15,331 nt of DNA from Planctomycetota bacterium (GTDB lineage: Bacteria; Planctomycetota; Phycisphaerae; WQYP01). The stretch spans positions 1 through 15,331 of the forward strand of contig JAJXZA010000247.1 of NCBI GenBank assembly GCA_021780285.1, written 5' to 3'. Made by a program: the position numbers and the translations under genes. The notes under the pieces are model-generated. The model was not told the DNA's origin, did not search any database, and worked only from the letters and a program-made list of their open reading frames with translations. Positions 1 to 6,905 of this stretch are shown in pieces. Position 1 is the stretch's first letter. Each line of letters begins with the position of its first letter.

Positions 1-880
1 CGGCAAGGTCAAAAATGGTGAGCTGTTCGCCGGGCAACGGTTGGCGGCCTGGCATACCGAGCCATTCGGTGCGTTCGTTTTGGTGGCTTAAAACCAGTCT
101 CTGGGCGATGCGAAGATCGCCGCAAAATATTTTACGCACCAGCACCGGGCAGTTGCACTGACGGCTGCGGTGCAGCAGCACCACATGCCGCGGCAGGCGG
201 TCGGGGCCGTACCGCTCGGTGGTTTGGTTGAAGATGGCTTGCACGGCTTCAAACGCCTGCTCGTTGGAAAGATGCCCCTGGCCGCCCATGATGCGCTGTT
301 TAAGCCGCCAGGGGCGATTGCTGGTGAGTTGCATGTCAGGATCGTAATTGCTTTCAATGGCCAGAAGGTCTACTCCGGCAAAAGTCGAGATAAGTTCTGC
401 CGGTACGCGGCCAAAGTCTGTGGCGTAGCCGAGGCGGCAACCATCAGATTGCAGCAAAAAGCCGTGGCTGCCTTCTTTATCGTGAGCAAGGTTGATGGCC
501 CGGCCGGTGACGCCCGGCAGCGGCTCGAAGTCGGCGTTGTCAAAGGCGGCACAATACTGGGCAAAGGCTTTGGGTTTGAAGCCCTGCTGTTTAAGCAACC
601 GATTAACCGCCCTGGTGAGCGATTTATGAAAAATGAGCCGAATGTTCTGCTCGGCGATGGTGGCAAACCAGTTGGGGCTGAAGTGGTCGGTATCTAAATG
701 GGTGAGGCAAATGGCGCGGATGTCGGCAAGGCTTACGCCGGTGTCGGCAAGGCGGCGGGCGGTGGTGCGCGGGCCAAGGCCGGCATCCACGAGCATGCAG
801 CCGGCGCGGGTGCGCAGCACACTGGCATTGCCCGACGAACCACTTGCCAACACGCACAATTCCATTGTCATAGGCGGCAT
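1..880 (-). CDS. MBL-fold metallohydrolase, WalJ/YycJ-like (3' end outside window)
   Basis: Open reading frame of at least 293 codons that leaves the window before its stop. Visible motifs from the ATG at 880: an N-terminal LASGSSGNAS block (residues 11-20), typical of the YycJ/WalJ branch of the metallo-beta-lactamase fold; the first metal motif THLDTDH (60-66); a GYATDFG segment with D155; IESNYD (175-180); GGQGHLSNEQ (199-208); and a late HRSRQCNCP block. Members are cytosolic hydrolases acting on phosphodiester or nucleic-acid-like substrates; the substrate here is unknown. The usual HxHxDH signature reads HxDxDH, so the second histidine is aspartate. No clear ribosome binding site precedes 880; in-frame ATGs at 871 and 865 are alternatives, the latter starting directly before the conserved block. 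The family call is firm, the function is not. Confidence 0.85.
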   Translation of the reverse strand, partial: MPPMTMELCVLASGSSGNASVLRTRAGCMLVDAGLGPRTTARRLADTGVSLADIRAICLTHLDTDHFSPNWFATIAEQNIRLIFHKSLTRAVNRLLKQQGFKPKAFAQYCAAFDNADFEPLPGVTGRAINLAHDKEGSHGFLLQSDGCRLGYATDFGRVPAELISTFAGVDLLAIESNYDPDMQLTSNRPWRLKQRIMGGQGHLSNEQAFEAVQAIFNQTTERYGPDRLPRHVVLLHRSRQCNCPVLVRKIFCGDLRIAQRLVLSHQNERTEWLGMPGRQPLPGEQLTIFDLA

Positions 881-981
881 TTTCAGAGCATTACGCCGGA
901 AAATCAACGCGCCGGCGGGCCGAAGCATGCAATTATGGCCGCCAAAGCGATGTTGGCCCGTACATTCAATGTGCGGTTGGT

Positions 982-1893
982 TTAGCTCGGCAGGCCGGCA
1001 TCATCGCGAGCGCCCAGCGCCAGGCCGGTCCAGTCGAGTCCGCCGCGGCCCTTTGCTGCGGCCGATTGCAGCCGGTCGAAAGCCAGCGAGGCCAGCGGCA
1101 TGGGTGTGTGCATTGTGTCGGCGGTTTGCCGTACCAGTCGCATGTCTTTAAGGCCGAGGATAAGTTCAAAGAGCACCTCGTTGTGGTGCACATCGGCAAT
1201 AAGCCGACCGTAATTGCGGTAAATGGGGCTGGCAAAAAGCTGTTCGCACAAAAAGCTGGCCGCAGCCGCCTTGTTGACGCCTGCTTTTTCAAGCAGGGTA
1301 AAGGCCTCGGCCATGGCCTCGATGGCAGCGGCGATCATAAAGTTGCCGCATAGTTTTACTACATGTGCGGCCGTCGGGGAGTCGCCAAAATCGAGCACGG
1401 CTTGGCCAAGGAGGTTAAGCAGTGGCCTGGCTCGCTGTTTGGCCGCAGGGTCGCCTGAAAGGCATATCCACAATTTGGCCGCGGCTGCCGCATCAGGCCG
1501 TCCGAATACAGGGGCTGCGAGGTAAACGCTGCCATGGCTGGCGTGGAGGTCGCTGAGGCGTTGTGCGGTGGCCGGCGCGATGGTGCTCATAGAAATGTGC
1601 ACGCCGCCTTTGCCCAAACGGGGGCCAAAGCCGGCGCGGCCAAACGCAGCCGCTTCGACCGCGGCATCGTCAGCCAGCATGGTGAGTACAACGCCGCCGG
1701 CCGCTACGGCATCTTCGGGTGTTTTGGCATGTGCGGCGCCGGCGGCCACCAGCGGCTCGGCCTTGGCGGCCGTACGGTTATATACGCGCATTGCAATGCT
1801 GTGCCGCAGCAGGTTTTGCGCCATAGCTGTACCCATGCGCCCCAAACCAATAAAACCTATGGGGTGTAATTCATCAGGGGTGTGAGTGTTCAT
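982..1893 (-). CDS. NAD(P)-dependent beta-hydroxyacid dehydrogenase (3-hydroxyisobutyrate dehydrogenase/imine-reductase-like)
   Basis: Complete 303-residue protein, normal length for the family. The N-terminal Rossmann motif GFIGLGRMG (13-21) is followed by NRT (39-41) at the end of the second strand, a pattern usually linked to NADP(H). The substrate-side motif reads APVFGRPDAA (127-136), where true 3-hydroxyisobutyrate dehydrogenases have a D-x-P-V-S-G-G form. K180 in VVKLCGNF matches the conserved catalytic lysine. The expected reaction is reversible NAD(P)-linked oxidation of a beta-hydroxyacid or reduction of a related carbonyl or imine; the APVFGRP variant makes 3-hydroxyisobutyrate itself doubtful. 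Cytosolic, with no signal peptide. The ATG at 1893 is supported by a Shine-Dalgarno AGGAGT (complement of 1901-1906) seven bases upstream. It stands between an MBL hydrolase and a TauE-like exporter on the same strand, with about 100 and 220 nt gaps, so an operon is uncertain. Confidence 0.9.
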   Translation of the reverse strand: MNTHTPDELHPIGFIGLGRMGTAMAQNLLRHSIAMRVYNRTAAKAEPLVAAGAAHAKTPEDAVAAGGVVLTMLADDAAVEAAAFGRAGFGPRLGKGGVHISMSTIAPATAQRLSDLHASHGSVYLAAPVFGRPDAAAAAKLWICLSGDPAAKQRARPLLNLLGQAVLDFGDSPTAAHVVKLCGNFMIAAAIEAMAEAFTLLEKAGVNKAAAASFLCEQLFASPIYRNYGRLIADVHHNEVLFELILGLKDMRLVRQTADTMHTPMPLASLAFDRLQSAAAKGRGGLDWTGLALGARDDAGLPS

Positions 1894-2117
1894 GTGTTGG
1901 ACTCCTATGTATAAAAGGCCGATTTTTTGGAGCTATGCGTCATGGGTGCCGCCACGGCTAAACTTATTGTAGCAGGCGTACTCGATCGTTGTATTACCAG
2001 CGGCGTTCGATCCGGCGCGGCCATATTGGTGCCATTTCAGGCGTAGCGGCCGAATACGCACGGGCAGCACCGCTACGAATTGCTGCAGGCTTCTTCAACG
2101 CCCTGTGTTTGGCGACG

Positions 2118-2861
2118 TTATGGTTGAACGACAGCTTGCAGGACAAGCATGCAGCCCACAATGATCAGGGCAGCGTAAACGATGACAAAAAAGCGGTGAT
2201 CCTTCAACCGACGATTAATGAATCGGCCGAGCACAATCGCAACAGCCAATACGGGTAACGATAAAATGAAGTAGCGCAAAACCTGCCAGTCCACCAGCCC
2301 CAACGCAATGTATCCGCCCAGGCCGATCAGGCTTACCGGCAGAAAATATCCCTGGAGTGTTGCGCGAAAGTGCTGTGGCGACCATTTACGCAGCGTGCCG
2401 TATACCGCCAGAGGCGGGCCGTTCATTCCATAAGCTCCGCCAAGCACGCCTGCGACCAGACCGCATGCGATAAGCCATACCCAGTGATCTTTACGAAGAT
2501 GCCGCCTGGCCCCACCTTTCAGGAAGTAGGCCGAAAATAAAATGATAACCATGCCCAGAATAATTTTGATGATATGGCCGTCAATCTTTACCAGCAGTAA
2601 AAAACCGAGCGGAAGGCTCAGGAGCGAAGCAACAATCAGGCTGCTTGCACTGCGCAATTCCACATGGCGCCAATCTTGTGCCACAACAACAGTGGCAACA
2701 AGCACGGATACCATTACGGCGAGCGGCGCCGCCACGATAATCGGCAGACGCAGGGCAAGCAGGGGAATGGCAATGAGAGCCTCACCAAACCCGAGCGTGG
2801 AACGCACCAGCGTTGCAATGAAAATGACAGCAAGAACATAAAGTGTCAATGAATCAGTCAA
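2118..2861 (-). CDS. TauE/SafE (TSUP) family membrane exporter
   Basis: 247 residues, almost entirely hydrophobic stretches broken by short charged loops, fitting the seven or eight membrane helices of the TSUP family. Typical features are the N-terminal STLGFGEALIAIPLL block (residues about 22-36) and its internal counterpart GGAYGMNGPPLAVYG near residues 140-155, the two-repeat architecture of TauE/SafE proteins. Family members export sulfite, sulfoacetate or other small organic anions through the cytoplasmic membrane; the substrate cannot be told from this sequence. The start is a TTG at 2861, preceded five bases away by AAGGT (complement of 2867-2871); no better-placed ATG is seen. The gene diverges from the flavin-reductase operon across about 210 nt, so the two promoters probably share this interval. 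Confidence 0.88.
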   Translation of the reverse strand: MTDSLTLYVLAVIFIATLVRSTLGFGEALIAIPLLALRLPIIVAAPLAVMVSVLVATVVVAQDWRHVELRSASSLIVASLLSLPLGFLLLVKIDGHIIKIILGMVIILFSAYFLKGGARRHLRKDHWVWLIACGLVAGVLGGAYGMNGPPLAVYGTLRKWSPQHFRATLQGYFLPVSLIGLGGYIALGLVDWQVLRYFILSLPVLAVAIVLGRFINRRLKDHRFFVIVYAALIIVGCMLVLQAVVQP

Positions 2862-3010
2862 TCGTTACCTTCAGCGGAGGCAATGGCCTGGGCCGTGCGC
2901 CCGTTTACGAAATTCAACCGTAGCGATGTCGCATGGCGACCATGTAAGTATAGTGCCGAGGGCGCGAATGATTCCAGTTAAGTTATGCTCGAAAAACCTG
3001 TCCTTCGCTC

Positions 3011-3016
3011 TATAAT
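3011..3016 (+). promoter_or_regulatory. candidate -10 box of the flavin reductase operon
   Basis: A perfect TATAAT lies in the divergent intergenic region, 58 nt before the ATG at 3074. No good -35 hexamer is found at 16-18 bp spacing (ctcgaa at 2988-2993 is poor). Initiation near 3023 would leave only about 18 nt before the GTG at 3041 but about 50 nt, including the Shine-Dalgarno, before the ATG at 3074; this favours the later start. Confidence 0.4.
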
Positions 3017-3073
3017 GCTTTCAGGGCCGCCGGCAGAGCGGTGGATGAAACGACAATTTTGGAAGGGTGGCAA

Positions 3074-3580
3074 ATGATTGTTGACAGCACTGTAGAACCG
3101 GTCATGCCCATGCTGCGTGCGGTAGGCAAAATACCCAGCGGGCTTTTTGTTCTTACGGCGGGGCAGGGACCGCAGATGTGCGCCATGCTGGTCTCGTTTG
3201 TGCAGCAGTTAAGCATGGAGCCAATTTGCATTGGCGCAGCGGTGCATAAGGATCGGGCCATCGGCAAAGCCATAGAACACGGAGGCGGTTTTACGCTCAA
3301 CATTTGTCATGCGGGCGATCGGGCCTTGCTGCGGCGCTTTGCGGGCCGATCATTCATGGGAGATGCGGCAGCCCTTAAGGACCTTCCTTCCCGGCATTTG
3401 CCCAATGGGGCTATGGTGCTTACCGAGGCGTGTGCCTATGTTTGCTGCGAGCGCCCCAGGGTGCTCGACTTCGGCGGCGATCATCTGCTGTATGTCGGCA
3501 TTGCCGCCGACGGCGATGTGCTAACGCCCGACGACGCACGGCCCATGGTGCATGTTCGCCATGATGGCTCCAAATATTAA
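3074..3580 (+). CDS. Flavin reductase-like FMN-binding split-barrel protein
   Basis: 168 residues, the usual size for the flavin_reduct domain. The N-terminal stretch VGKIPSGLFVLTA (17-29) is the classic opening of this family, followed by LVSFVQQLSMEPICIGAAVHK, the second strand-turn-strand with the P-x-x-x-G-A-A-V pattern, and GGGFTLNI. Such proteins bind FMN, sometimes heme or F420, in the cytosol and pass electrons from NAD(P)H to flavin or to a partner enzyme. The ATG at 3074 is chosen because GGAAGGG (3061-3067) sits six bases upstream; an in-frame GTG at 3041 lacks a ribosome binding site. The stop is 24 nt before the next gene, so the two are almost certainly co-transcribed. The pairing suggests it serves as a redox or cofactor partner of the AhbA/B-like protein downstream, which is an inference. 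Confidence 0.85.
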   Translation: MIVDSTVEPVMPMLRAVGKIPSGLFVLTAGQGPQMCAMLVSFVQQLSMEPICIGAAVHKDRAIGKAIEHGGGFTLNICHAGDRALLRRFAGRSFMGDAAALKDLPSRHLPNGAMVLTEACAYVCCERPRVLDFGGDHLLYVGIAADGDVLTPDDARPMVHVRHDGSKY

Positions 3581-3604
3581 TCTTTCTTGCGGGACATTGA
3601 TCTG

Positions 3605-4768
3605 ATGAGTATCAACCTGACCACCGACCCCGAACAGCGAAATATTCCGATTAAAACGGATGACCCAGTTAACGCGCAAATTTTGAGTGTATCAGAAGAC
3701 CAGATCGCCGGCTTTGTGCCCGATCCGCTGGGGCGTATCAGCGAGCTTTCGGGCGTGGCGCTCAACACCGTAATTGAGCGGCTGCGGGCTATGCTGGCCG
3801 CCGGCGTTATTCGGCGCATACGCCAGACGCTGCTGGCCACAAACCTGGCCCAGGGCGCGCTGGTTGCGTGGCATATCGAGCCGGAAAAACTCAATGCTGC
3901 TTTTGACTACATGTTCAAGCAGGACCCGTTTTCAGGCCATGTGGTTATACGCTCTACCGATGGCCAGACGATTGGGGCTTGCTACCGGCTGTGGACGACG
4001 TTGAAGGTTCCGCAAGGTTTTTCGATGCAGAGTCATTGTGATTTTTTAATGCGGCAGACCGGGGCGCAGGGCTATCGTATGATGCCCGCCAAGCGGCTGT
4101 TTGCCCTGGGTGTGGGCCATGTGCGCCGCCGCGGCATAGAGCCTGGCAGCATGGCCGAGGTGCCCGCCGAAGTGCTCGATACCGAAATAGTGCAGCTCAA
4201 TGAAGAAGACTGGCGCGTGCTGGTAGCACTGAAACGCGAATTTGCACCGCAGGAGTTGCGAGAGGATATGTGGCGTCCGCGCGCTGCCGAGGCCGGCGTG
4301 AGCTACGAACGATTTTTGCAAGTTGCGGGCAGCCTGCACGAACGCGGCGTTATCGGCAGGTTCTCAACTTTTTTAGAGCATGTTAAGCCGCTGGCCACGG
4401 GCGAGCGCGTAACGCAATACAACGCGCTGTTTCATTGGGCGGTGCCGGCGGGCCGCGAAATTGAGGCAGGTCAGCAGGTGGGGCGGTTTCATATTATGAC
4501 GCATGCGTACTGGCGCGAGGGCGGGCCCGAGTTTGGCAATGTCAACATCATGGGTGTGGCGCATGGGCGCGACAAGCAACTGCTGCTGGACCACAAAGCC
4601 GCCATAGACAAGCACCTTGCTGTCATGGGCATGCCGGTAGCGTATACCAACGTATTTTGGGGCGGTCGCAGCGAAATAAAGCCCAGCGAAATTGAGCCGC
4701 AGGCCTATCGCGACTGGTGCGCCAAAGTAGGGCTTGCGGCTGCGATGGGTGAGGGTAACCGCAGATAG
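3605..4768 (+). CDS. Tandem Lrp/AsnC-like protein resembling a fused AhbA-AhbB siroheme decarboxylase
   Basis: 387 residues containing two consecutive copies of the winged-helix plus alpha-beta module of Lrp/AsnC-like siroheme decarboxylases. Module 1 has a helix-turn-helix at about residues 40-75 (DPLGRISELSG...AAGVIRRIRQT) and an effector domain ending near 185. Module 2 has its winged helix at about 200-260 and an effector domain with MTHAYWREGG (298-307) and NIMGVAHGRD, echoing the VSHCYxR...YNxxxMIHG signature of AhbA/AhbB/NirDLGH. Module 1 has VIRSTDG where the histidine is expected, so only module 2 keeps the His-x-Tyr site. Known relatives decarboxylate siroheme to 12,18-didecarboxysiroheme on the way to heme or heme d1. 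Start: ATG 3605 is preferred over TTG 3587; neither has a strong ribosome binding site. The final residues EGNRR and the stop lie at the edge of an intergenic repeat. A DNA-binding regulator is the alternative reading. Confidence 0.7.
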   Translation: MSINLTTDPEQRNIPIKTDDPVNAQILSVSEDQIAGFVPDPLGRISELSGVALNTVIERLRAMLAAGVIRRIRQTLLATNLAQGALVAWHIEPEKLNAAFDYMFKQDPFSGHVVIRSTDGQTIGACYRLWTTLKVPQGFSMQSHCDFLMRQTGAQGYRMMPAKRLFALGVGHVRRRGIEPGSMAEVPAEVLDTEIVQLNEEDWRVLVALKREFAPQELREDMWRPRAAEAGVSYERFLQVAGSLHERGVIGRFSTFLEHVKPLATGERVTQYNALFHWAVPAGREIEAGQQVGRFHIMTHAYWREGGPEFGNVNIMGVAHGRDKQLLLDHKAAIDKHLAVMGMPVAYTNVFWGGRSEIKPSEIEPQAYRDWCAKVGLAAAMGEGNRR

Positions 4769-4830
4769 CGCAGATGAACGCAGATCGGAAGAATGAAATT
4801 CACCACCGAGACGCCAAGAACGCGGAGTTT
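4757..4830 (+). repeat. Repeat-like sequence (GCAGAT triplet plus ACCGAGACGCC block) at the end of the AhbA/B-like gene
   Basis: GCAGAT occurs three times at 9-10 nt spacing (4761, 4770, 4780), followed after 15 nt by CACCACCGAGACGCCAAGAA and CGCGGAGTTT (4801-4830). Blocks of this wording recur between genes in Planctomycetota and Verrucomicrobiota genomes, from memory and not checked here. It begins inside the last codons of the upstream gene, whose stop TAG (4766-4768) belongs to the repeat. A 68-codon frame starting in it (4774-4980) looks like repeat read-through, not a gene. Confidence 0.5.
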
Positions 4831-5077
4831 ACGGGGGTGGATTTATTTTGTGTGCAACCAAATACGCAGCCCACAAGAGATATCGGCGTTGTATGTAGCT
4901 CTGCGGTGAAATATGCGTTGAAAAATCGTCGTAGCCGTGTGCCTGCTGCGGCCTCTGCACGATGGCTGTCCATCAGATAACTCTTACGGAAAAAATAAAA
5001 TTACAACAGTGTGCAATGCCAAGGTCTCCATGTAAGCCGGCTCATCTAATGTCCCATGGCACGACCGGCTTTGCCTG
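4831..5077. other. Intergenic stretch without recognised gene
   Basis: Sits between the repeat and the stop of the rlmI-like gene, which is on the opposite strand. The upstream and downstream genes converge here, so a terminator is expected, but I see no strong GC hairpin with a T-tract and no conserved coding. Confidence 0.5.
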
Positions 5078-6337
5078 TTACACCACCCGGCACCACAGGC
5101 ATTTAAGGTAGCCGCTCTCGGGGTAATCGGTCATAACCGGGTGATCCATCCCCGGCCCGGTGGCTTGAATGATTTGCACACGGCGGCGGGCGCTGCGGGC
5201 AGCCCCGCGCACAATATTCTGAAACTCCGCCATGTCCACAAGGCCGCTGCATGAGCACGTTACCAGAATGCCGCCGGGTTTTATCAACGGCAGCGCCAGC
5301 TTATTGAGGTCGAAATATTTTTGCCGCCCCTCGGCAAACTCCAGCCGCCCGCCGATGAGCTTGGGCGGGTCGAGCACAATAACGTCGTAGATGCGGTTGT
5401 TCTGCTGCATTTGCCGCAGGTATGGAAAGCTGTCGGCATGAACGGTTTCGTAGCGGTTGGGCGCAATGCGGTTGAGGTTGGCGTTGCGGCGGGCCAGGGC
5501 GATGGCGTTTTCGTCGAGGTCTACGGCTGTTACATGTTTGGCCTTGCCCAACAGGGCGGCATAAATGCCAAAGCCGCCGCTGTAGCAGCACATATCAAGT
5601 ACGTCGGCTTCGGCGGTGAAGCGGGTGAGGGCCAGGCGGTTGTCGCGCTGGTCGCAGAAAAAGCCGGTTTTGTGCCCGCCGGCAAGGTCAATCTGAAAGC
5701 GTACGGCGTTTTCGGCGATGATGGTGCTTGCGGGGCTTGGCGATTCAGGCGGGTTGGCGGCCAAGGCCGGGAGTTTGAAGCCCTCGGCAAGCTGAATGTG
5801 TTCGTCAGCGCGAAAGAGTACATGTTCGACACCGAGCTGGGCGACCAGACATTCGCGAATTTGTTTTATGCGGCGCTGCATCGCCACCGAAAACAGTTCC
5901 ACCACAGCGCACGGGCCGAAGCGGTCTACAATCAGGCCGGGCAGGCCGTCGCCCTCGGCATGTACGACGCGCCAGGCCTCGCTCGTTGCGTTAAGCCGCA
6001 GTATGTCTTGCCGCAGTGCGATGGCCGCAGCGAGACGTGTGGGTAAAAAGCCTTCATCCAGGGGAGTCGCGTCATAGCTGAGCATTCGCAGCGCGATTTG
6101 TGAATGGGTGTTGAGCAGGCCAGCTCCAAAAATGGTTCCGTCGCGGTCGTACACCCGCACCAAATCACCATTGCGGGCGGTGGGGGCGATTCGGCCGATC
6201 ATTTTTTGAAACACCACCGCGCTGAAATTGGCGTTGCGAAGCTGCACCCAGGGCAGGTCTTCGTTGTGGACGATGGGCCGCATGCGGCCATGTTCGGCAT
6301 CGGCGGGTGCGGCATTACGTAATCGAGTCGGCCTCAT
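5078..6337 (-). CDS. rlmI: 23S rRNA (cytosine-C5) methyltransferase, RlmI family
   Basis: 419 residues, slightly longer than E. coli RlmI (about 396). An N-terminal PUA-like RNA-binding region (about 30-110) is followed by the central linker domain and a class I SAM-dependent methyltransferase domain. Diagnostic motifs: GGHKTGFFCDQRDNR, typical of the RlmI/RlmK-like family; the SAM loop LDMCCYSGGFG (about 246-256); acidic VTAVDLDENA; motif IV DPPK (323-326); and motif VI TCSCSG (about 360), which carries the catalytic cysteine of m5C enzymes. RlmI makes m5C1962 in 23S rRNA with SAM as donor; the exact position in this organism is inferred. The ATG at 6337 has only a weak GGGA upstream, and ATG at residue 19 is an alternative. 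Its 5' side faces a tandem repeat and a MITE-like element, so any leader transcript could include the former. Confidence 0.9.
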   Translation of the reverse strand: MRPTRLRNAAPADAEHGRMRPIVHNEDLPWVQLRNANFSAVVFQKMIGRIAPTARNGDLVRVYDRDGTIFGAGLLNTHSQIALRMLSYDATPLDEGFLPTRLAAAIALRQDILRLNATSEAWRVVHAEGDGLPGLIVDRFGPCAVVELFSVAMQRRIKQIRECLVAQLGVEHVLFRADEHIQLAEGFKLPALAANPPESPSPASTIIAENAVRFQIDLAGGHKTGFFCDQRDNRLALTRFTAEADVLDMCCYSGGFGIYAALLGKAKHVTAVDLDENAIALARRNANLNRIAPNRYETVHADSFPYLRQMQQNNRIYDVIVLDPPKLIGGRLEFAEGRQKYFDLNKLALPLIKPGGILVTCSCSGLVDMAEFQNIVRGAARSARRRVQIIQATGPGMDHPVMTDYPESGYLKCLWCRVV

Positions 6338-6421
6338 GTGCTATATCCCAACGCAAGATGGGCTTTGGAGCAAGCGCAGTGCGGCCTGCGAGCCGCAGGA
6401 ACTGGAGAGCCGGATAGTCCG

Positions 6422-6517
6422 GATAGTTGGCTCCTGTGCTGTCGGAATTTCGGCATCCCTGCCTCAAACCCGATAGTTGGCTCCTGCGCTGTCGGGATTT
6501 CGGCATCCCTGCCTCAA
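6422..6517. repeat. Tandem direct repeat, two units with 50-bp period
   Basis: Unit 1 (6422-6467) and unit 2 (6472-6517) share 44 of 46 bases and are separated by 4 nt. The differences are T6437/C6487 and A6446/G6496. On the minus strand each unit contains GGGAT-GCCGAA-ATYCC, a small hairpin: five Watson-Crick pairs in unit 2 and one G-U wobble in unit 1, so folding survives in the minus-strand transcript only. Each unit also shows AGGAG on that strand. A partial GGATAGT lies just before unit 1. The repeat is 85 nt upstream of the rlmI start, pointing the same way. Short frames across it have no protein-like features. Confidence 0.85.
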
Positions 6518-6600
6518 CAGTTTAGCAGCCAGACCTTTTTTGTATTGCCAACGCCGCCTGATGCAATCCCATCCGGCCTGTCGCCCGAAGCATTTACACC

Positions 6601-6737
6601 CCTCATAAAGGGTCTGCCAATTTTTCTGGCGTGACGCGATATTTCATCGTCATAACCCATGTTTTTGTAGTGCAAATGCCGTTTGGTATGATTCGGCATG
6701 GCCCGACGCCCGATTTATTGGCAGACCCCCTCATAAA
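6601..6737. mobile_element. MITE-like element (119 bp) with 12-bp terminal inverted repeats and 9-bp target duplication
   Basis: The element proper spans 6610-6728. Its ends are perfect inverted repeats: GGGTCTGCCAAT at 6610-6621 and ATTGGCAGACCC at 6717-6728. Complementarity continues imperfectly to about 23 bp (19 of 23 positions). Directly outside lie identical 9-bp copies of CCTCATAAA, at 6601-6609 and 6729-6737, as expected for a target-site duplication. The interior has no transposase frame; it holds a second small hairpin, ATGCCG (6676-6681) with CGGCAT (6694-6699). This is the hallmark of a non-autonomous transposable element moved by a transposase elsewhere. The 9-bp duplication and GGG ends do not let me name an IS family with confidence. 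It sits 27 bp before the likely tRNA-Phe promoter. Confidence 0.85.
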
Positions 6738-6754
6738 AACCTGGGTTTTGGCGC

Positions 6755-6783
6755 TTGCTAATTGCCTGCAAAGGCCGTAATTT
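6755..6783 (+). promoter_or_regulatory. Candidate sigma70 promoter of tRNA-Phe
   Basis: TTGCTA (6755-6760) and TAATTT (6778-6783) are 17 bp apart, putting initiation near 6790, about 11 nt before the tRNA. Both boxes are imperfect. The MITE-like element ends upstream of the -35 box, so this promoter would have been spared by the insertion. Confidence 0.35.
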
Positions 6784-6800
6784 ATTGGATTCCAGCGTAC

Positions 6801-6873
6801 GGGTAGATAGCTCAGCTGGTAGAGCAATGGACTGAAAATCCATGTGTCGCCGGTTCGATTCCGGCTCTACCCA
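6801..6873 (+). tRNA. tRNA-Phe (GAA anticodon)
   Basis: A complete cloverleaf can be folded by eye: acceptor GGGTAGA (6801-6807) with TCTACCC (6866-6872); D stem GCTC/GAGC around AGCTGGTA; anticodon stem ATGGA/TCCAT with loop CTGAAAA, giving anticodon GAA; variable loop GTGTC; T stem GCCGG/CCGGC with loop TTCGATT; discriminator A at 6873. All stems are fully paired. The 3' CCA is not encoded (TTGG follows), so it must be added by nucleotidyltransferase. It stands alone between the MITE-like element and the transglutaminase gene. Confidence 0.97.
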
Positions 6874-6879
6874 TTGGCC

Positions 6880-6905
6880 ATGAATATCTCACGATTCATC
6901 TTTTT
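6880..6905 (+). terminator. Probable intrinsic terminator of tRNA-Phe
   Basis: ATGAAT (6880-6885) pairs with ATTCAT (6894-6899) around an 8-nt loop, followed by C and TTTTT (6901-6905). The stem is short and AT-rich, hence weak, but its place 7 nt after the tRNA fits termination. Confidence 0.45.

Noticed and set aside
170..697. 175-codon plus-strand frame
   Set aside because: Antisense to the MBL hydrolase, which is open across the whole segment with family motifs.
3587..3604. TTG start for the AhbA/B-like gene
   Set aside because: No ribosome binding site at a useful distance, and it adds only six residues before an ATG.
4774..4980. 68-codon plus-strand frame after the AhbA/B-like gene
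   Set aside because: Its first third is repeat sequence (HHRDAKNAE type wording) and the rest has no protein-like pattern or ribosome binding site.
5321..6046. 241-codon plus-strand frame
   Set aside because: Lies fully antisense to rlmI, whose motifs are unmistakable; produced by GC-rich codon bias.
6422..6517. CRISPR-like array
   Set aside because: Only two adjacent units with a 4-nt gap, no spacers and no cas genes.
6338..6699. Short frames on both strands between rlmI and the tRNA
   Set aside because: They cross the tandem repeat and the MITE-like element and have no conserved features.
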